Part shown: in pieces, positions 49,861 through 60,455 of the stretch
How positions within the stretch are numbered: position 1 is the stretch's first letter
Layout: each line of letters begins with the position of its first letter
Assembly (NCBI RefSeq): GCF_023955655.1
Contig: NZ_JAMXHT010000001.1
Span: forward strand, 761,601 to 825,600
Source: Ralstonia soli
GTDB lineage: Bacteria; Pseudomonadota; Gammaproteobacteria; Burkholderiales; Burkholderiaceae
Length of the DNA stretch: 64,000 nucleotides
Reading direction: 5' to 3'
Translations under genes and position numbers: made by a program
Notes under the pieces: generated by a model
The model's input: only the letters and a program-made list of their open reading frames with translations
Databases searched by the model: none
Told to the model about the DNA's origin: nothing

Positions 49861-51564
49861 TCAATCATTGCGATAAATATCCACGTCCTTGGTTTCGCGG
49901 ACGAACAGCGCCCCGATCACGAAGGTAATGGCCGCGATCCAGATCGGGTACCACAACCCGTGATAGATATTGCCGTTCTGGGCCACCAGGGCGAACGAGA
50001 TGGTCGGCAGCAAGCCCCCGAACCAGCCGTTGCCGATGTGATACGGCAGCGACATCGACGAGTACCGGATGCGCGTCGGGAACATCTCCACCAGCATCGC
50101 CGCGATCGGGCCGTAGACCATGGTCACGTAGATCACCAGAATCACCAGGATCACCAGCACCATGACCGTGTTCATCTGGGCCGGATCAGCCTTGGTCGGG
50201 TAGTTGGCTGCCTTGAGCGACTCGGCCACCTGCTTCTTGAAGTCGGCGATCTTGGTCTTGCTGTCGGCGTCGAAGCTTTGGCCGTCGGCCGTGCGGCTGG
50301 CGTTGAGCGAGGCGATTTCCTTGCCGGCGATCGTCACCGTGGCGACGGTGCCTGCGGGGGCGTCTTCCGACTCATAGCTGGCCGACGATTGCGCCAGCGT
50401 GCGCTTGGCGATATCGCACGACGAGCGGAAATCCACTTCGCGCGCGATCGGGCTGCCCTGGAACGAGCATTCCTTCGGATCGGCCTTGACGACGATCTGC
50501 GCCGTTTGCTGGGCACGCTCCAGCGCCGGGTTGGCGTAGTGCGTGAGCGCCTTGAACAGCGGGAAGTACGTCAGCACCGCCAGCAGGCAGCCGGCCAGGA
50601 TGATCCACTTGCGGCCGATGCGGTCCGACAGCGAGCCGAAGAACACGAAGAACGGCGTGCCGATGGCCAGCGCCACCGCAATCAGCACGTTGGCCGTGAA
50701 CGCGTCGACCTTCAGCACCTGCGTGAGGAAGAACAGCGCGTAGAACTGGCCCGTGTACCAGACCACTGCCTGGCCGGCGGTCAGGCCGATCAGCGCCAGG
50801 ATCACGATCTTCAGGTTGCGCCATTGGCCGAAGGCTTCCGTCAGCGGGGCCTTGGAGGTTTTGCCTTCGGCCTTCATCTTCTGGAACGCCGGCGATTCGC
50901 TCATCGAAAGGCGGATGTAGACCGATGTGGCCAGCAGCAGAATCGACACCAGGAACGGGATACGCCAGCCCCAGTCGTCAAACGACTTGCCGGTCAGCTC
51001 GCGCACCACCAGGATGACGATCAGCGAGAGGAACAGGCCGAGCGTGGCGGTGGTCTGGATCCACGACGTATACGCACCGCGACGGCCGTGCGGGGCATGC
51101 TCGGCGACATACGTGGCAGCGCCGCCGTACTCACCGCCGAGTGCCAGGCCCTGCAGCAGGCGCAGCGCGATCAGGATGACCGGTGCGGCCACGCCGATCG
51201 TGCCATACGAGGGCAGAAGGCCGACGATGAAGGTCGACGTGCCCATGATCACGATGGTCACCAGGAACGTGTACTTGCGCCCGATCATGTCGCCCAGGCG
51301 CCCGAACACCAGCGCGCCGAACGGACGTACCAGAAAGCCCGCCGCGAATGCCAGCAATGCAAAGATGAAGCCGGCCGTCGGATCCAGGCCCGAGAAGAAC
51401 TGCTTGGCGATGATGGCCGCAAGCGAGCCGTAGAGATAGAAGTCGTACCACTCGAACACCGTTCCCAGCGACGAGGCGAAGATGACCTTCTTCTCCTCCT
51501 TCGTCATGGGCGCGGGCTGGACGCGGCCTGTGGGCGCGTTCGGTGCACTCTGCACGGTTGCCAT
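49861..51564 (-). CDS. MHS-family MFS transporter
   Basis: 567 residues from the ATG at 51564 with AGGAGACAAC upstream. Twelve-segment sugar/metabolite:H+ symporter architecture: FEWYDFYLYGSLA in helix 1, GRLGDMIGRKYTF in loop 2-3, and LALGGEYGGAATYVAEH, a family hallmark. A hydrophilic insert of about 110 residues (about 345-455, with two cysteines) interrupts the second half before helix 10; it is absent from KgtP or ProP. The substrate is likely an organic acid but cannot be named. Confidence 0.9.
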   Translation of the reverse strand: MATVQSAPNAPTGRVQPAPMTKEEKKVIFASSLGTVFEWYDFYLYGSLAAIIAKQFFSGLDPTAGFIFALLAFAAGFLVRPFGALVFGRLGDMIGRKYTFLVTIVIMGTSTFIVGLLPSYGTIGVAAPVILIALRLLQGLALGGEYGGAATYVAEHAPHGRRGAYTSWIQTTATLGLFLSLIVILVVRELTGKSFDDWGWRIPFLVSILLLATSVYIRLSMSESPAFQKMKAEGKTSKAPLTEAFGQWRNLKIVILALIGLTAGQAVVWYTGQFYALFFLTQVLKVDAFTANVLIAVALAIGTPFFVFFGSLSDRIGRKWIILAGCLLAVLTYFPLFKALTHYANPALERAQQTAQIVVKADPKECSFQGSPIAREVDFRSSCDIAKRTLAQSSASYESEDAPAGTVATVTIAGKEIASLNASRTADGQSFDADSKTKIADFKKQVAESLKAANYPTKADPAQMNTVMVLVILVILVIYVTMVYGPIAAMLVEMFPTRIRYSSMSLPYHIGNGWFGGLLPTISFALVAQNGNIYHGLWYPIWIAAITFVIGALFVRETKDVDIYRND

Positions 51565-51764
51565 GTTGTCTCCTGTTTTCGTAGGTCGTCCCGCTGGGCA
51601 TGGACATGACAACGCAAAGCAATTCGCCCGCGGAATTGTGAGCGATTGTGGAAACCGAAACTTACTGCGTTCTGACACGGATGCCTCGTCAACAAGGCAT
51701 TTTCATCGGGGTATACACGAAGATGTGCACGCCGCGTGGCAGCGCAAAACCGTGCTTCAGCGCA

Positions 51765-52070
51765 TCAAATGGAAGGGGGCGGAGGGGGCTCGTAGGCGTC
51801 GGCTTGCGGCGCATCGGCATCCTGCGATGCAGCATCGGCGGCCCGATTCGTGCGCCACGCGTAGAGCACCGTAATCAGCACGTAGACGATGGGCGCGCCC
51901 TGAGCGCCGACCCAGTAAGCGAAGTTCCAGTCGAAAAAACGCAACGAGAGGTCGCGTGCGAAGAACGCCACCACGAACGTCACCACAAACCACACGACCA
52001 GCAGCGCCGCGATCCAGCGCATGTTGGTGAGCCATCGGCGGCGTGCGGGGGTGCCCGGTGTGATGCTCAT
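51765..52070 (-). CDS. DUF4212 membrane protein (small symporter subunit type)
   Basis: 101 residues with two transmembrane helices (IAALLVVWFVVTFVVAFFA and APIVYVLITVLYAW) and a Pro-rich end. DUF4212 proteins are normally encoded right before a large sodium:solute symporter (ActP-like). Here nothing of that kind follows: the next gene on this strand is the MHS transporter. It overlaps the histidine kinase gene by 4 bases, so it is the third gene of the two-component operon. Confidence 0.85.
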   Translation of the reverse strand: MSITPGTPARRRWLTNMRWIAALLVVWFVVTFVVAFFARDLSLRFFDWNFAYWVGAQGAPIVYVLITVLYAWRTNRAADAASQDADAPQADAYEPPPPPSI

Positions 52071-53629
52071 GCGGCGGGCTCCTCGCCGGGTGAACCGCGG
52101 TGCAGCGTGATGCGAAAGCGCGCGCCCGCCAATCGCGGCGATGCTTGGTAGACGTTGTCGAGCACCTCGATGTCGCCGCCGTGCTGCTGCACGATCTCGC
52201 GCACGATGGCCAGGCCCAGCCCGCTGCCCTCTGCCTGCGTGCCGAGAATGCGATAGAAGCGCTGCATCACGCGTTCACGTTCGGCCACGGGGATGCCGGG
52301 GCCGGTGTCGTCCACGTCGATGAACACGAACGGCTCGAACGGCGCAGTGGTTACGCGCACGGTGACACGGCCGCCGTCGGGCGTGTAGCGGATCGCGTTA
52401 TCGAGCAGGTTGTTGAGCATCTCGGCGAGCATCGTGGCGTTGCCGGAGGTCATGACCGGTGCGCCGGGCTCTTCGAAGCCGAGGTCGATCTGCTTGGCCC
52501 ACGCCTTGGGCAGCCAGTCGGCTACCACCTGGCGCGAGAGCGCGCAGATATCGAGCGGCACCATGCCATCGGTGGCACCCATGTTTTCCATGCGCGCGAG
52601 CGAGAGCAACTGCTTGACGAGGTGCGCGGTGCGGTCCGAGCTGTCGGCGATATGCGCGAGCGTGCGGCGCAGCTCATCGGGCGATTGCTCGCGCTGCGCC
52701 AGCTCAGCCTGCATGCGCAGGCCAGCCAGCGGCGTCTTCATCTGATGCGCGGCGTCTGCGATGAAGCGTTTCTGCGTCTGCACCGATTGCTCCAGCCGCC
52801 CGAGCAGATCGTTGAACGACGCCACCAGCGGTGTCAGTTCCTGCGGCGCGGCGCCTTCGTCGATGGGGCTGGTGTCGCCCGGGTTGCGCGCGCGGATGCG
52901 CTCCTGAATCGCATTGAGCGGCGCCAGCCCGCGCGTGAGCCCGAACCACACCAGGATCACCGCCAGCGGCAGGATCACGAACTGCGGCAGGATCACGCCC
53001 TTGATGATTTCGTTGGCGAGCTGTGCGCGCTTGTCCAGCGTCTCGGCCACCTGCACAAGCGCGGGTCGGGCACCTGGCTGCTGCACAAACGTATAGGCGA
53101 CACGGATTTCCGCGCCGTGGATGTGGTCGTCGCGCAGCTGCACGAGGCTCCCGGCACTGGCGTCTTCCTCGGGCGGCAGCGGCAAGTCGCGGTCGCCGGA
53201 GACGAACTCGCCATTCGTGCCGAGCACCTGGTAATAGATGTTGTCGGTCTCGTCCGCGCGCAGGATCTCGCGCGCCGAGATCGGCAACTGCAGCGTCACG
53301 CGCCCGTTCACCTCGCGCAATTGCTGGCTGAGCACGATGGCGCTTGATTCCAGCGCGCGGTCGTACGGCGCATTCGCTATCGACTTGGCCACCAGGTACG
53401 TCACCGCAATGCTCATCGGCCAGAGCAGCAGCAGCGGCGCGAGCATCCAGTCGAGAATCTCGCCGAAGAGGGATCGGGCAACGGGCCGGGTGGCGTCGTC
53501 TTCCAGGTGGGGGAGGGTATCGGCGAGGTCGCTGTCGTTATCGGCCCCGCCAGCCTGCGGTGCCGTATCGGATGAACCGGCCAGCGATGCGCGGTGGCGG
53601 CGCCACGGCCAGGCCAACCTGTCAGCCAT
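52067..53629 (-). CDS. Sensor histidine kinase (TctE/QseC type)
   Basis: 520 residues. There are two membrane segments (about 60-82 and 210-235) around a periplasmic 2CSK_N-like sensor, then HAMP. The phosphoacceptor His is in FIADAAHQMKTPLAGLR. ATPase motifs are NLLDNAIRYTPDGG, DDTGPGIP and GSGLGLAIVREI. It overlaps the response regulator by 8 bases and the DUF4212 gene by 4. TctE-like kinases often sense tricarboxylates or other organic acids. Confidence 0.93.
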   Translation of the reverse strand: MADRLAWPWRRHRASLAGSSDTAPQAGGADNDSDLADTLPHLEDDATRPVARSLFGEILDWMLAPLLLLWPMSIAVTYLVAKSIANAPYDRALESSAIVLSQQLREVNGRVTLQLPISAREILRADETDNIYYQVLGTNGEFVSGDRDLPLPPEEDASAGSLVQLRDDHIHGAEIRVAYTFVQQPGARPALVQVAETLDKRAQLANEIIKGVILPQFVILPLAVILVWFGLTRGLAPLNAIQERIRARNPGDTSPIDEGAAPQELTPLVASFNDLLGRLEQSVQTQKRFIADAAHQMKTPLAGLRMQAELAQREQSPDELRRTLAHIADSSDRTAHLVKQLLSLARMENMGATDGMVPLDICALSRQVVADWLPKAWAKQIDLGFEEPGAPVMTSGNATMLAEMLNNLLDNAIRYTPDGGRVTVRVTTAPFEPFVFIDVDDTGPGIPVAERERVMQRFYRILGTQAEGSGLGLAIVREIVQQHGGDIEVLDNVYQASPRLAGARFRITLHRGSPGEEPAA

Positions 53630-54344
53630 GGGCGGTGGTCGCGGAGGTGTTCGCGCTGGCCGTCGGGGTGGTGGTGCGCTCCAGGCAGTAGCCCAGCCCG
53701 CGCACCGTCGCGATGCGGATGCCTTCCACCTCGATCTTCTTGCGCAGCCGGTGGATGTACACCTCGATGGCGTTGTTGCTCACTTCCTCGCCCCAGCCGC
53801 ACAGGTGGTCGACGAGTTGCTCCTTCGACACCAGTCGGCCCACGCGCGCGAGCAGAATTTCCAGCAGCCCGATCTCGCGCGCGGATAGTTCCACCACCTG
53901 GTCGTGGATATAGGCAATGCGCCCGACCTGGTCGAACGCCAGCGGTCCATGCCGGACGAGCGTGGCGCCGCCGCCCGTGCCACGCCGCACCAGGGCCCGC
54001 ACGCGGGCCTCCAGCTCGGACAGAGCGAACGGTTTGGCCATGTAATCATCGGCGCCCAGATCCAGGCCCTTGACGCGTTCTTCAACGCTGTCGGCGGCGG
54101 TCAGGATCAGCACCGGCAGCATGGCCCCGCGCGAGCGCAGGCGCTTGAGCACCTCCAGCCCCGACATGCGCGGCAGGCCCACGTCGAGGATCAGCAGGTC
54201 ATAGGTTTGGGCCGTCTGGGCGGACAGCGCCGCATCGGCGGCGGCGCCGTCAGCGGCCCGGTCAACGGCATAGCCCGCCTGGCGCAGCGAACGGGTCAAC
54301 CCGTCGGCCAGCGTGGCGTCGTCTTCGGCAATCAGGATGCGCAT
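53622..54344 (-). CDS. OmpR-family response regulator
   Basis: 240 residues. The receiver has EDDATLADG, the phosphorylated Asp in [13 protein letters not shown] and Lys in YMAKPFAL. The winged helix ends with [12 protein letters not shown]. It is the first gene of the regulator-kinase-DUF4212 operon and divergent from recA. Confidence 0.94.
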   Translation of the reverse strand: MRILIAEDDATLADGLTRSLRQAGYAVDRAADGAAADAALSAQTAQTYDLLILDVGLPRMSGLEVLKRLRSRGAMLPVLILTAADSVEERVKGLDLGADDYMAKPFALSELEARVRALVRRGTGGGATLVRHGPLAFDQVGRIAYIHDQVVELSAREIGLLEILLARVGRLVSKEQLVDHLCGWGEEVSNNAIEVYIHRLRKKIEVEGIRIATVRGLGYCLERTTTPTASANTSATTAHG

Positions 54345-54427
54345 GCGTGTCTCCCCGCGATGCCGGGCAAGGTGTCTTGCCCACCCCGCCCGCTACATTG
54401 TTTTCGCGCGACACTCGTATTGGAGAC

Positions 54428-54456
54428 TTGTCAAAACCACTGGTTTTTTATACAGT
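54428..54456 (+). promoter_or_regulatory. recA promoter with LexA box
   Basis: A LexA-type operator CTG-N10-CAG is at 54440-54455 (CTGGTTTTTTATACAG). TTGTCA (54428-54433) serves as -35, and TACAGT or TATACA overlapping the box as -10, so LexA binding would block transcription until DNA damage. Confidence 0.85.
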
Positions 54457-54610
54457 ACTCCGAATTCGCGGTGCTGTAGTCTTGGCGGCGCTAAAGTCAT
54501 GGAATTGGGCCGTATCAAAGCGATTACCCCGCGGCCCGTTGTTGCAGACAACCGCTGGAATCGCAAGCCCTTGCGGCCCATTTATACACCAATTTGCACG
54601 AAGGACGACC

Positions 54611-55669
<1,059 letters not shown>

Positions 55670-55714
55670 TTGGGTTGGCCGTCGGCGCAGATCGGCGGCT
55701 CTATCGAGCTTCAT

Positions 55715-55747
55715 ACGCCTGCCGTCCCCCAACGGCGGGCGTTTTTT
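55715..55747 (+). terminator. Attenuator between recA and recX
   Basis: An 11-bp stem ACGCCTGCCGT/ACGGCGGGCGT (one G-U) with a 6-base loop, followed by a T6 run, 16 bases before recX. In E. coli a terminator in this place limits recX to read-through. Confidence 0.9.
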
Positions 55748-55762
55748 CTTTGGGGCGATCGC

Positions 55763-56242
55763 ATGCCGTTGCCGCGTCAACCGTTATCGCTGAAGGCGCG
55801 TGCGCTGGGCTATCTGTCCCGGCGCGAGCATAGCCGTGTCGAATTGCGCCGCAAGCTGGCTCCGCATGCCGAGTCTGCGGAAGAAGTCGATGCGTTACTG
55901 GACTGGCTGGAGCGCGAGAACTGGTTGTCCAATACCCGTTTCGCTGAAAGCGTGGTGCACCGCCGCGCGGGACGATACGGGACCGCCCGTCTGATGCAGG
56001 AACTGAAAACGCACCAGCTTGGCGAGGAGACGCTGGGCGAGGTCAAGGCCCAGTTGCAGAGCAGCGAGGCATCGCGCGCCAAGGCCTTGTGGGAGAAGCG
56101 CTTCGGCCGTCCGCCCACCGATCTGGCCGAGCGGGCCAAGCAGGTGCGATACATGATGGCGCGCGGGTTCTCGCGCTCGGTGGTGTCGCGCATTATTTCC
56201 GGCGCAGATGAGTTGCTGGGCGACAGTGACGAATCGATCTGA
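55763..56242 (+). CDS. recX: Regulatory protein RecX
   Basis: 159 residues from the ATG at 55763 (MPLPRQPLSLKARALGYL), an all-helical inhibitor of RecA filaments. The family pattern LSRREHSRVELRRKL, then VDALLDWLERENWLSNTRFAESVV, is clear, with the third repeat MMARGFSRSVVSRII. It is expressed by read-through from recA. Confidence 0.95.
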   Translation: MPLPRQPLSLKARALGYLSRREHSRVELRRKLAPHAESAEEVDALLDWLERENWLSNTRFAESVVHRRAGRYGTARLMQELKTHQLGEETLGEVKAQLQSSEASRAKALWEKRFGRPPTDLAERAKQVRYMMARGFSRSVVSRIISGADELLGDSDESI

Positions 56243-56360
56243 ACGTCGGCGATCTTGCAACAATTTGCACAGACAATCCGTTTGCGTGCAGATGTGACGG
56301 GTTGCACCCGCGGCGGTTGTTGCAACCTTTCTCGCACCGCATTGCAGCATGTAGCCCGGT

Positions 56361-56384
56361 CACGTCGTGACGACGTGTTAAAAT
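56361..56384. promoter_or_regulatory. Palindrome next to a -10 box upstream of the DUF2889 gene
   Basis: CACGTCGTGACGACGTG (56361-56377) is a 17-base palindrome, one base before TTAAAAT (56378-56384). It is well placed for a repressor site. No clear -35. Confidence 0.45.
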
Positions 56385-56528
56385 CCACGGCTTTGATACC
56401 GTCTTCACCTTCGGTTACGGCGGTTGCGTTCGTATGTGGCGGCTGATGCGCCGGCGCATGCGTCCCGCAGGAGATGCGCGAGATCCGCGCGCCCCTGCCT
56501 CCATCGGTCCTATCGGTCTGTCTGGTCC

Positions 56529-57167
56529 ATGCCTTTGTCTGCTCCTGTCCCGCGCGTCATGCGCCACCGCCGTGCCATCACGGTGGATGCCTATTTGCGG
56601 GAAGACGGATTGTGGGACATCGAAGCGCGCCTGACCGACACCAAACCACGCGACATCCCCCTGGCTAGCGGCGGCGTGCGCCCCGAAGGCCAGCCGCTGC
56701 ATGACTTGTGGCTGCGCGTGACCATCGACACCCGCATGAACGTCGTCGACGCCGAAGCGTGCTCCGACTGGGTGCCATACCCCACGCACTGCGACACGAT
56801 CGGCCCGGCCTACCGCAAGCTCATCGGCCTGAACCTGATGAAGGGTTTCCGAAAGGCCTCGCGTGAGAGACTCGGCGGCGTGGCCGGCTGTACGCACCTG
56901 ACCGAGCTGTGCGGCGTGCTGCCGACCGCCGCCATCCAAGCCTTCGCGGGCGATGTCTTTCCGGTGCGCGACAACTCCGACGACCATCGGCCGATCGAGC
57001 CCGGCGAAACGCCGCCTTACCAACTCCACGGCTGCCATGCCCTGCATTTCGAGGGCGAGGTGGTCCGCAAGCATTATCCGCGCTGGTTTGCGTATCAGCC
57101 CAAAAACCAGCCCGAAGCCAAGATCCTACCGCCAGTCACCGAGCCGTCGTCTGAGCCGTCGTCCTGA
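56529..57167 (+). CDS. DUF2889 protein
   Basis: 212 residues from the ATG at 56529 (MPLSAPVPRVMRHRRAITVD). The family core has DGLWDIEARLTDTKP, LHDLWLRVTIDTRMNVVDAE and GVAGCTHLTELCGVLPTAA, with conserved Cys and His. No signal peptide. The function is unknown; in other proteobacteria the gene often lies near recA or in aromatic catabolism clusters. It stands alone between recX and sucC. Confidence 0.85.
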   Translation: MPLSAPVPRVMRHRRAITVDAYLREDGLWDIEARLTDTKPRDIPLASGGVRPEGQPLHDLWLRVTIDTRMNVVDAEACSDWVPYPTHCDTIGPAYRKLIGLNLMKGFRKASRERLGGVAGCTHLTELCGVLPTAAIQAFAGDVFPVRDNSDDHRPIEPGETPPYQLHGCHALHFEGEVVRKHYPRWFAYQPKNQPEAKILPPVTEPSSEPSS

Positions 57168-57242
57168 CGGGCTGCGTCGCTCGCGCGTTTTTTTCGCACT
57201 TAACATTCATCACACTCACTCTGCCTAGCAAAGGAAACACGC

Positions 57243-58409
57243 ATGAATATCCATGAGTACCAAGGCAAGGAAATCCTGCGCAAATACAATGTGCCGGTTC
57301 CGCGCGGCATCCCGGCCTTCTCGGTGGCCGAGGCTCTGAAGGCCGCTGAAGATCTGGGCGGCCCGGTGTGGGTCGTGAAGGCGCAGATTCATGCGGGCGG
57401 CCGCGGCAAGGGCGGCGGCGTGAAGGTTGCCAAGAGCATCGAAGAGGTCAACACCTACGCCAGCAGCATCCTGGGTATGACGCTGGTGACGCACCAGACC
57501 GGTCCGGAAGGCAAGCTGGTCAAGCGCCTGCTGATCGAAGAAGGCGCGGACATCAAGAAGGAACTGTACGTGTCGCTGGTGGTGGACCGTGTGTCGCAGC
57601 AAGTGGCGCTGATGGCCTCGAGCGAAGGCGGCATGGACATCGAAGAAGTCGCCGAAAAGCACCCGGAAAAGATCCACACGCTGCTGATCGATCCGCAAGC
57701 TGGCCTGCAAGACGCTCAGGCTGACGACATCGCCCGCAAGATCGGCGTGCCGGATGCTTCGATCGCGCAAGCCCGCCAAGCCCTGCAAGGCCTGTACAAG
57801 GCATTCTGGGAAACCGACGCTTCGCAGGCTGAAATCAACCCGCTGATCCTGACCGGCGACGGCAAGGTCATCGCACTGGACGCCAAGTTCAACTTCGACT
57901 CGAACGCGATGTTCCGTCACCCGGAAATCGTGGCTTACCGCGATCTGGATGAAGAAGACCCGGCTGAAATCGAAGCCTCGAAGTTCGACCTGGCCTACAT
58001 CTCGCTGGATGGCAACATCGGCTGTCTGGTGAACGGCGCCGGCCTGGCCATGGCCACGATGGACACCATCAAGCTGTTCGGTGGCGAGCCGGCCAACTTC
58101 CTCGACGTGGGCGGCGGTGCCACCACCGAGAAGGTGACCGAAGCCTTCAAGCTGATGCTCAAGAACCCGGACGTGAAGGCCATCCTGGTCAACATCTTCG
58201 GCGGCATCATGCGTTGCGACGTGATCGCCGAAGGCGTGATCGCTGCGGCGAAGGCTGTGTCGCTGTCGGTGCCGCTGGTCGTGCGCATGAAGGGTACCAA
58301 CGAAGACCTCGGCAAGAAGATGCTGGCGGACTCGGGTCTGCCCATCATCGCCGCTGACACGATGGAAGAGGCCGCCCAGAAGGTCGTGGCCGCAGCCGCC
58401 GGCAAGTAA
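57243..58409 (+). CDS. sucC: Succinate-CoA ligase, beta subunit
   Basis: 388 residues, ATP-grasp fold. The start [20 protein letters not shown] and the region [13 protein letters not shown] are diagnostic; the C-terminal [17 protein letters not shown] is the CoA-ligase domain. It forms the tetramer with SucD in the TCA cycle and provides nucleotide binding. An AAAGGAAAC ribosome site is close to the ATG. Confidence 0.99.
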   Translation: MNIHEYQGKEILRKYNVPVPRGIPAFSVAEALKAAEDLGGPVWVVKAQIHAGGRGKGGGVKVAKSIEEVNTYASSILGMTLVTHQTGPEGKLVKRLLIEEGADIKKELYVSLVVDRVSQQVALMASSEGGMDIEEVAEKHPEKIHTLLIDPQAGLQDAQADDIARKIGVPDASIAQARQALQGLYKAFWETDASQAEINPLILTGDGKVIALDAKFNFDSNAMFRHPEIVAYRDLDEEDPAEIEASKFDLAYISLDGNIGCLVNGAGLAMATMDTIKLFGGEPANFLDVGGGATTEKVTEAFKLMLKNPDVKAILVNIFGGIMRCDVIAEGVIAAAKAVSLSVPLVVRMKGTNEDLGKKMLADSGLPIIAADTMEEAAQKVVAAAAGK

Positions 58410-58494
58410 GCCGCCCGCTGACCCAACCCTACGCGAACGCGAGCGGCGCCCGTTGAACATGGCGGCGCGGCTCGCTGCATACAAGGATTACAGC

Positions 58495-59376
58495 ATGTCG
58501 ATTCTGATCAACAAAGACACCAAGGTCATCACCCAGGGGATCACCGGCAAGACCGGTCAGTTCCACACCCGCGGCTGCCGCGACTACGCCAACGGCAAGA
58601 ACTGCTTCGTCGCCGGCGTGAACCCGAAGAAGGCCGGCGAAGACTTCGAAGGCATTCCCATCTACGCAACCGTCAAGGACGCCAAGGCACAGACCGGCGC
58701 GACCGTGTCGGTGATCTACGTGCCGCCCGCAGGCGCCGCTGACGCCATCTGGGAAGCCGTTGAGGCCGAGCTGGATCTGGTGGTCTGCATCACCGAAGGC
58801 ATCCCCGTGCGCGACATGATGATGGTCAAGGACAAGATGCGTAAGGCCGGCAGCAAGACGCTGCTGCTGGGCCCGAACTGCCCGGGCCTGATCACGCCGG
58901 ACGAAATCAAGATCGGCATCATGCCGGGCCACATCCACCGCAAGGGCCGCATCGGCGTGGTGTCGCGCTCGGGCACGCTGACGTATGAAGCCGTGGGCCA
59001 GCTGACCGCGCTGGGCCTGGGCCAATCGTCGGCAGTCGGTATCGGCGGCGACCCGATCAACGGCCTGAAGCACATCGATATCATGAAGATGTTCAACGAC
59101 GATCCGGAAACGGACGCCGTGGTCATGATCGGTGAGATCGGCGGTCCGGACGAAGCCAACGCGGCTTACTGGATCAAGGACAACATGAAGAAGCCGGTGG
59201 TGGGCTTCATCGCTGGCGTGACCGCGCCTCCGGGCAAGCGCATGGGCCACGCCGGCGCGCTGATCTCGGGCGGTGCCGACACCGCACAAGCCAAGCTGGA
59301 CATCATGGAAGAGTGCGGCATCAAGACCACCAAGAACCCGTCTGAAATGGGCCGACTGCTGAAGTCGCTGCTGTAA
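58495..59376 (+). CDS. sucD: Succinate-CoA ligase, alpha subunit
   Basis: 293 residues from the ATG at 58495 (MSILINKDTKVITQGITGK) with AAGGA upstream. It carries the phosphorylated His (MGHAGALISGG) and the CoA-binding Rossmann domain. It follows sucC after 85 bases and ends at a terminator. Confidence 0.98.
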   Translation: MSILINKDTKVITQGITGKTGQFHTRGCRDYANGKNCFVAGVNPKKAGEDFEGIPIYATVKDAKAQTGATVSVIYVPPAGAADAIWEAVEAELDLVVCITEGIPVRDMMMVKDKMRKAGSKTLLLGPNCPGLITPDEIKIGIMPGHIHRKGRIGVVSRSGTLTYEAVGQLTALGLGQSSAVGIGGDPINGLKHIDIMKMFNDDPETDAVVMIGEIGGPDEANAAYWIKDNMKKPVVGFIAGVTAPPGKRMGHAGALISGGADTAQAKLDIMEECGIKTTKNPSEMGRLLKSLL

Positions 59377-59401
59377 TCAGCTAGGTTTGAGGTTGTGCGA
59401 G

Positions 59402-59428
59402 AACGGGAGGCCAGGCCTCCCGTTTTTG
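59402..59428 (+). terminator. Intrinsic terminator after sucD
   Basis: A 10-bp stem AACGGGAGGC/GCCTCCCGTT with a 3-base loop, then TTTG. Confidence 0.9.
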
Positions 59429-59558
59429 TTGGTGCGCCGCAGGATCCGGCCCGCGTGTGCGAGCCGGGCACGACATGTGTATCAGCGCCACTGCAACCGG
59501 CTCACAGTATTCCCTGGTTCACCGCATTCCATCTAACGCGCATCTCTTCGGAAACACC

Positions 59559-60254
59559 ATGGCGCTCACCTCCAGCGCATTCTGGTTCGCACTCGGCTCC
59601 ATCATCCTGACCAACGTCGTGCTGTCGGGCGACAACGCGGTCGTCATCGCCCTGGCCGCGCGCAACTTGCCCAAGCGCCAGCAGAAGCAGGCCATCTTCT
59701 GGGGGAGTGCCGGTGCCATCGCCCTGCGCATCGTGCTGACGGTGCTGGCTATCCAGCTGCTTGCGCTGCCGTACCTGAAAACCGTTGGTGCGGTGCTGCT
59801 CGTCTACATCGGCGTGAAGCTGCTCACCGAAGCGGAGGAGGAAGCCGCTGATCACTACCAGCGCGCCGGCCTGTGGCCCGCCATCCAAACCATCCTGATT
59901 GCTGACTTCGTGATGTCGCTCGACAACGTCGTCGCCGTTGCTGCCGCGGCAGAGAAGGGGCCGCTGGGCACGACGTTTCTGCTGCTGGTGCTCGGGCTGG
60001 GATTATCGGTGCCGCTGATCGTGTTCGGCAGCACGCTGTTGGTAGGGCTCATGGCGCGCTTTCCGGTCATCATCACGCTTGGGGCAGCGCTGCTTGGGTA
60101 CCTTGGTGGCGACATGGTCGTCACCGACCCCATTGATGCGGTCTGGTTTGAGCGGGTAGTGCCGTATGCGGATGTGGTGATGGGGTGTGTGGGGGCGCTC
60201 GTGGTGTTGCTGGTGGGCTGGTGGCTTGGTCGGCGCGCGCTACGTCAGGCGTAA
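59559..60254 (+). CDS. TerC/YjbE-family membrane protein
   Basis: 231 residues, seven hydrophobic segments. The two family signatures SGDNAVVIALAARNLP and DFVMSLDNVVAVAAAAEKG each contain the conserved Asp and Asn. Family members handle manganese or tellurite, or assist secretion of metal proteins. It sits 182 bases after sucD. The leader is too short and lacks the conserved core to call a manganese riboswitch. Confidence 0.88.
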   Translation: MALTSSAFWFALGSIILTNVVLSGDNAVVIALAARNLPKRQQKQAIFWGSAGAIALRIVLTVLAIQLLALPYLKTVGAVLLVYIGVKLLTEAEEEAADHYQRAGLWPAIQTILIADFVMSLDNVVAVAAAAEKGPLGTTFLLLVLGLGLSVPLIVFGSTLLVGLMARFPVIITLGAALLGYLGGDMVVTDPIDAVWFERVVPYADVVMGCVGALVVLLVGWWLGRRALRQA

Positions 60255-60294
60255 GCTCGACGCGCCCGAGACAAACGGCGGTGAGGTCGCTGAG

Positions 60295-60330
60295 TTGACA
60301 AAACTTGTCAATTCGTGTCACGAAATGTCA
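60295..60330 (+). promoter_or_regulatory. PilR-like enhancer array upstream of pilA1
   Basis: TGTCA-type motifs recur at exact 10-base steps: TTGTCA (60305), GTGTCA (60315) and ATGTCA (60325), with another GTGTCA at 60358. The first is one arm of TTGACAA/TTGTCAA. They lie about 90-115 bases before the predicted transcription start, the spacing known for PilR sites (C/GTGTC consensus) in Pseudomonas. Confidence 0.65.
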
Positions 60331-60394
60331 TCCGGACGGCGGGTGCTCCTGCGCAGCGTGTCAGTTTTTCTCTGACAAATGCAGGTTTTCGGCT

Positions 60395-60410
60395 TGGCAT
60401 GGTCCATGCT
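60395..60410 (+). promoter_or_regulatory. Sigma-54 promoter of pilA1
   Basis: TTGGCATGGTCCATGC has GG (60396-60397) and GC (60408-60409) exactly 10 bases apart, the -24/-12 spacing. The start of transcription should be near 60421. Confidence 0.85.
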
Positions 60411-60455
60411 CTACCTTCCCCGCTGCACCTTTAACCAAACAATCCGGGGGATGTT

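Noticed and set aside
59429..59558. Manganese (yybP-ykoY type) riboswitch before the TerC-family gene
   Set aside because: The leader is short, and the conserved core of that riboswitch is not seen.
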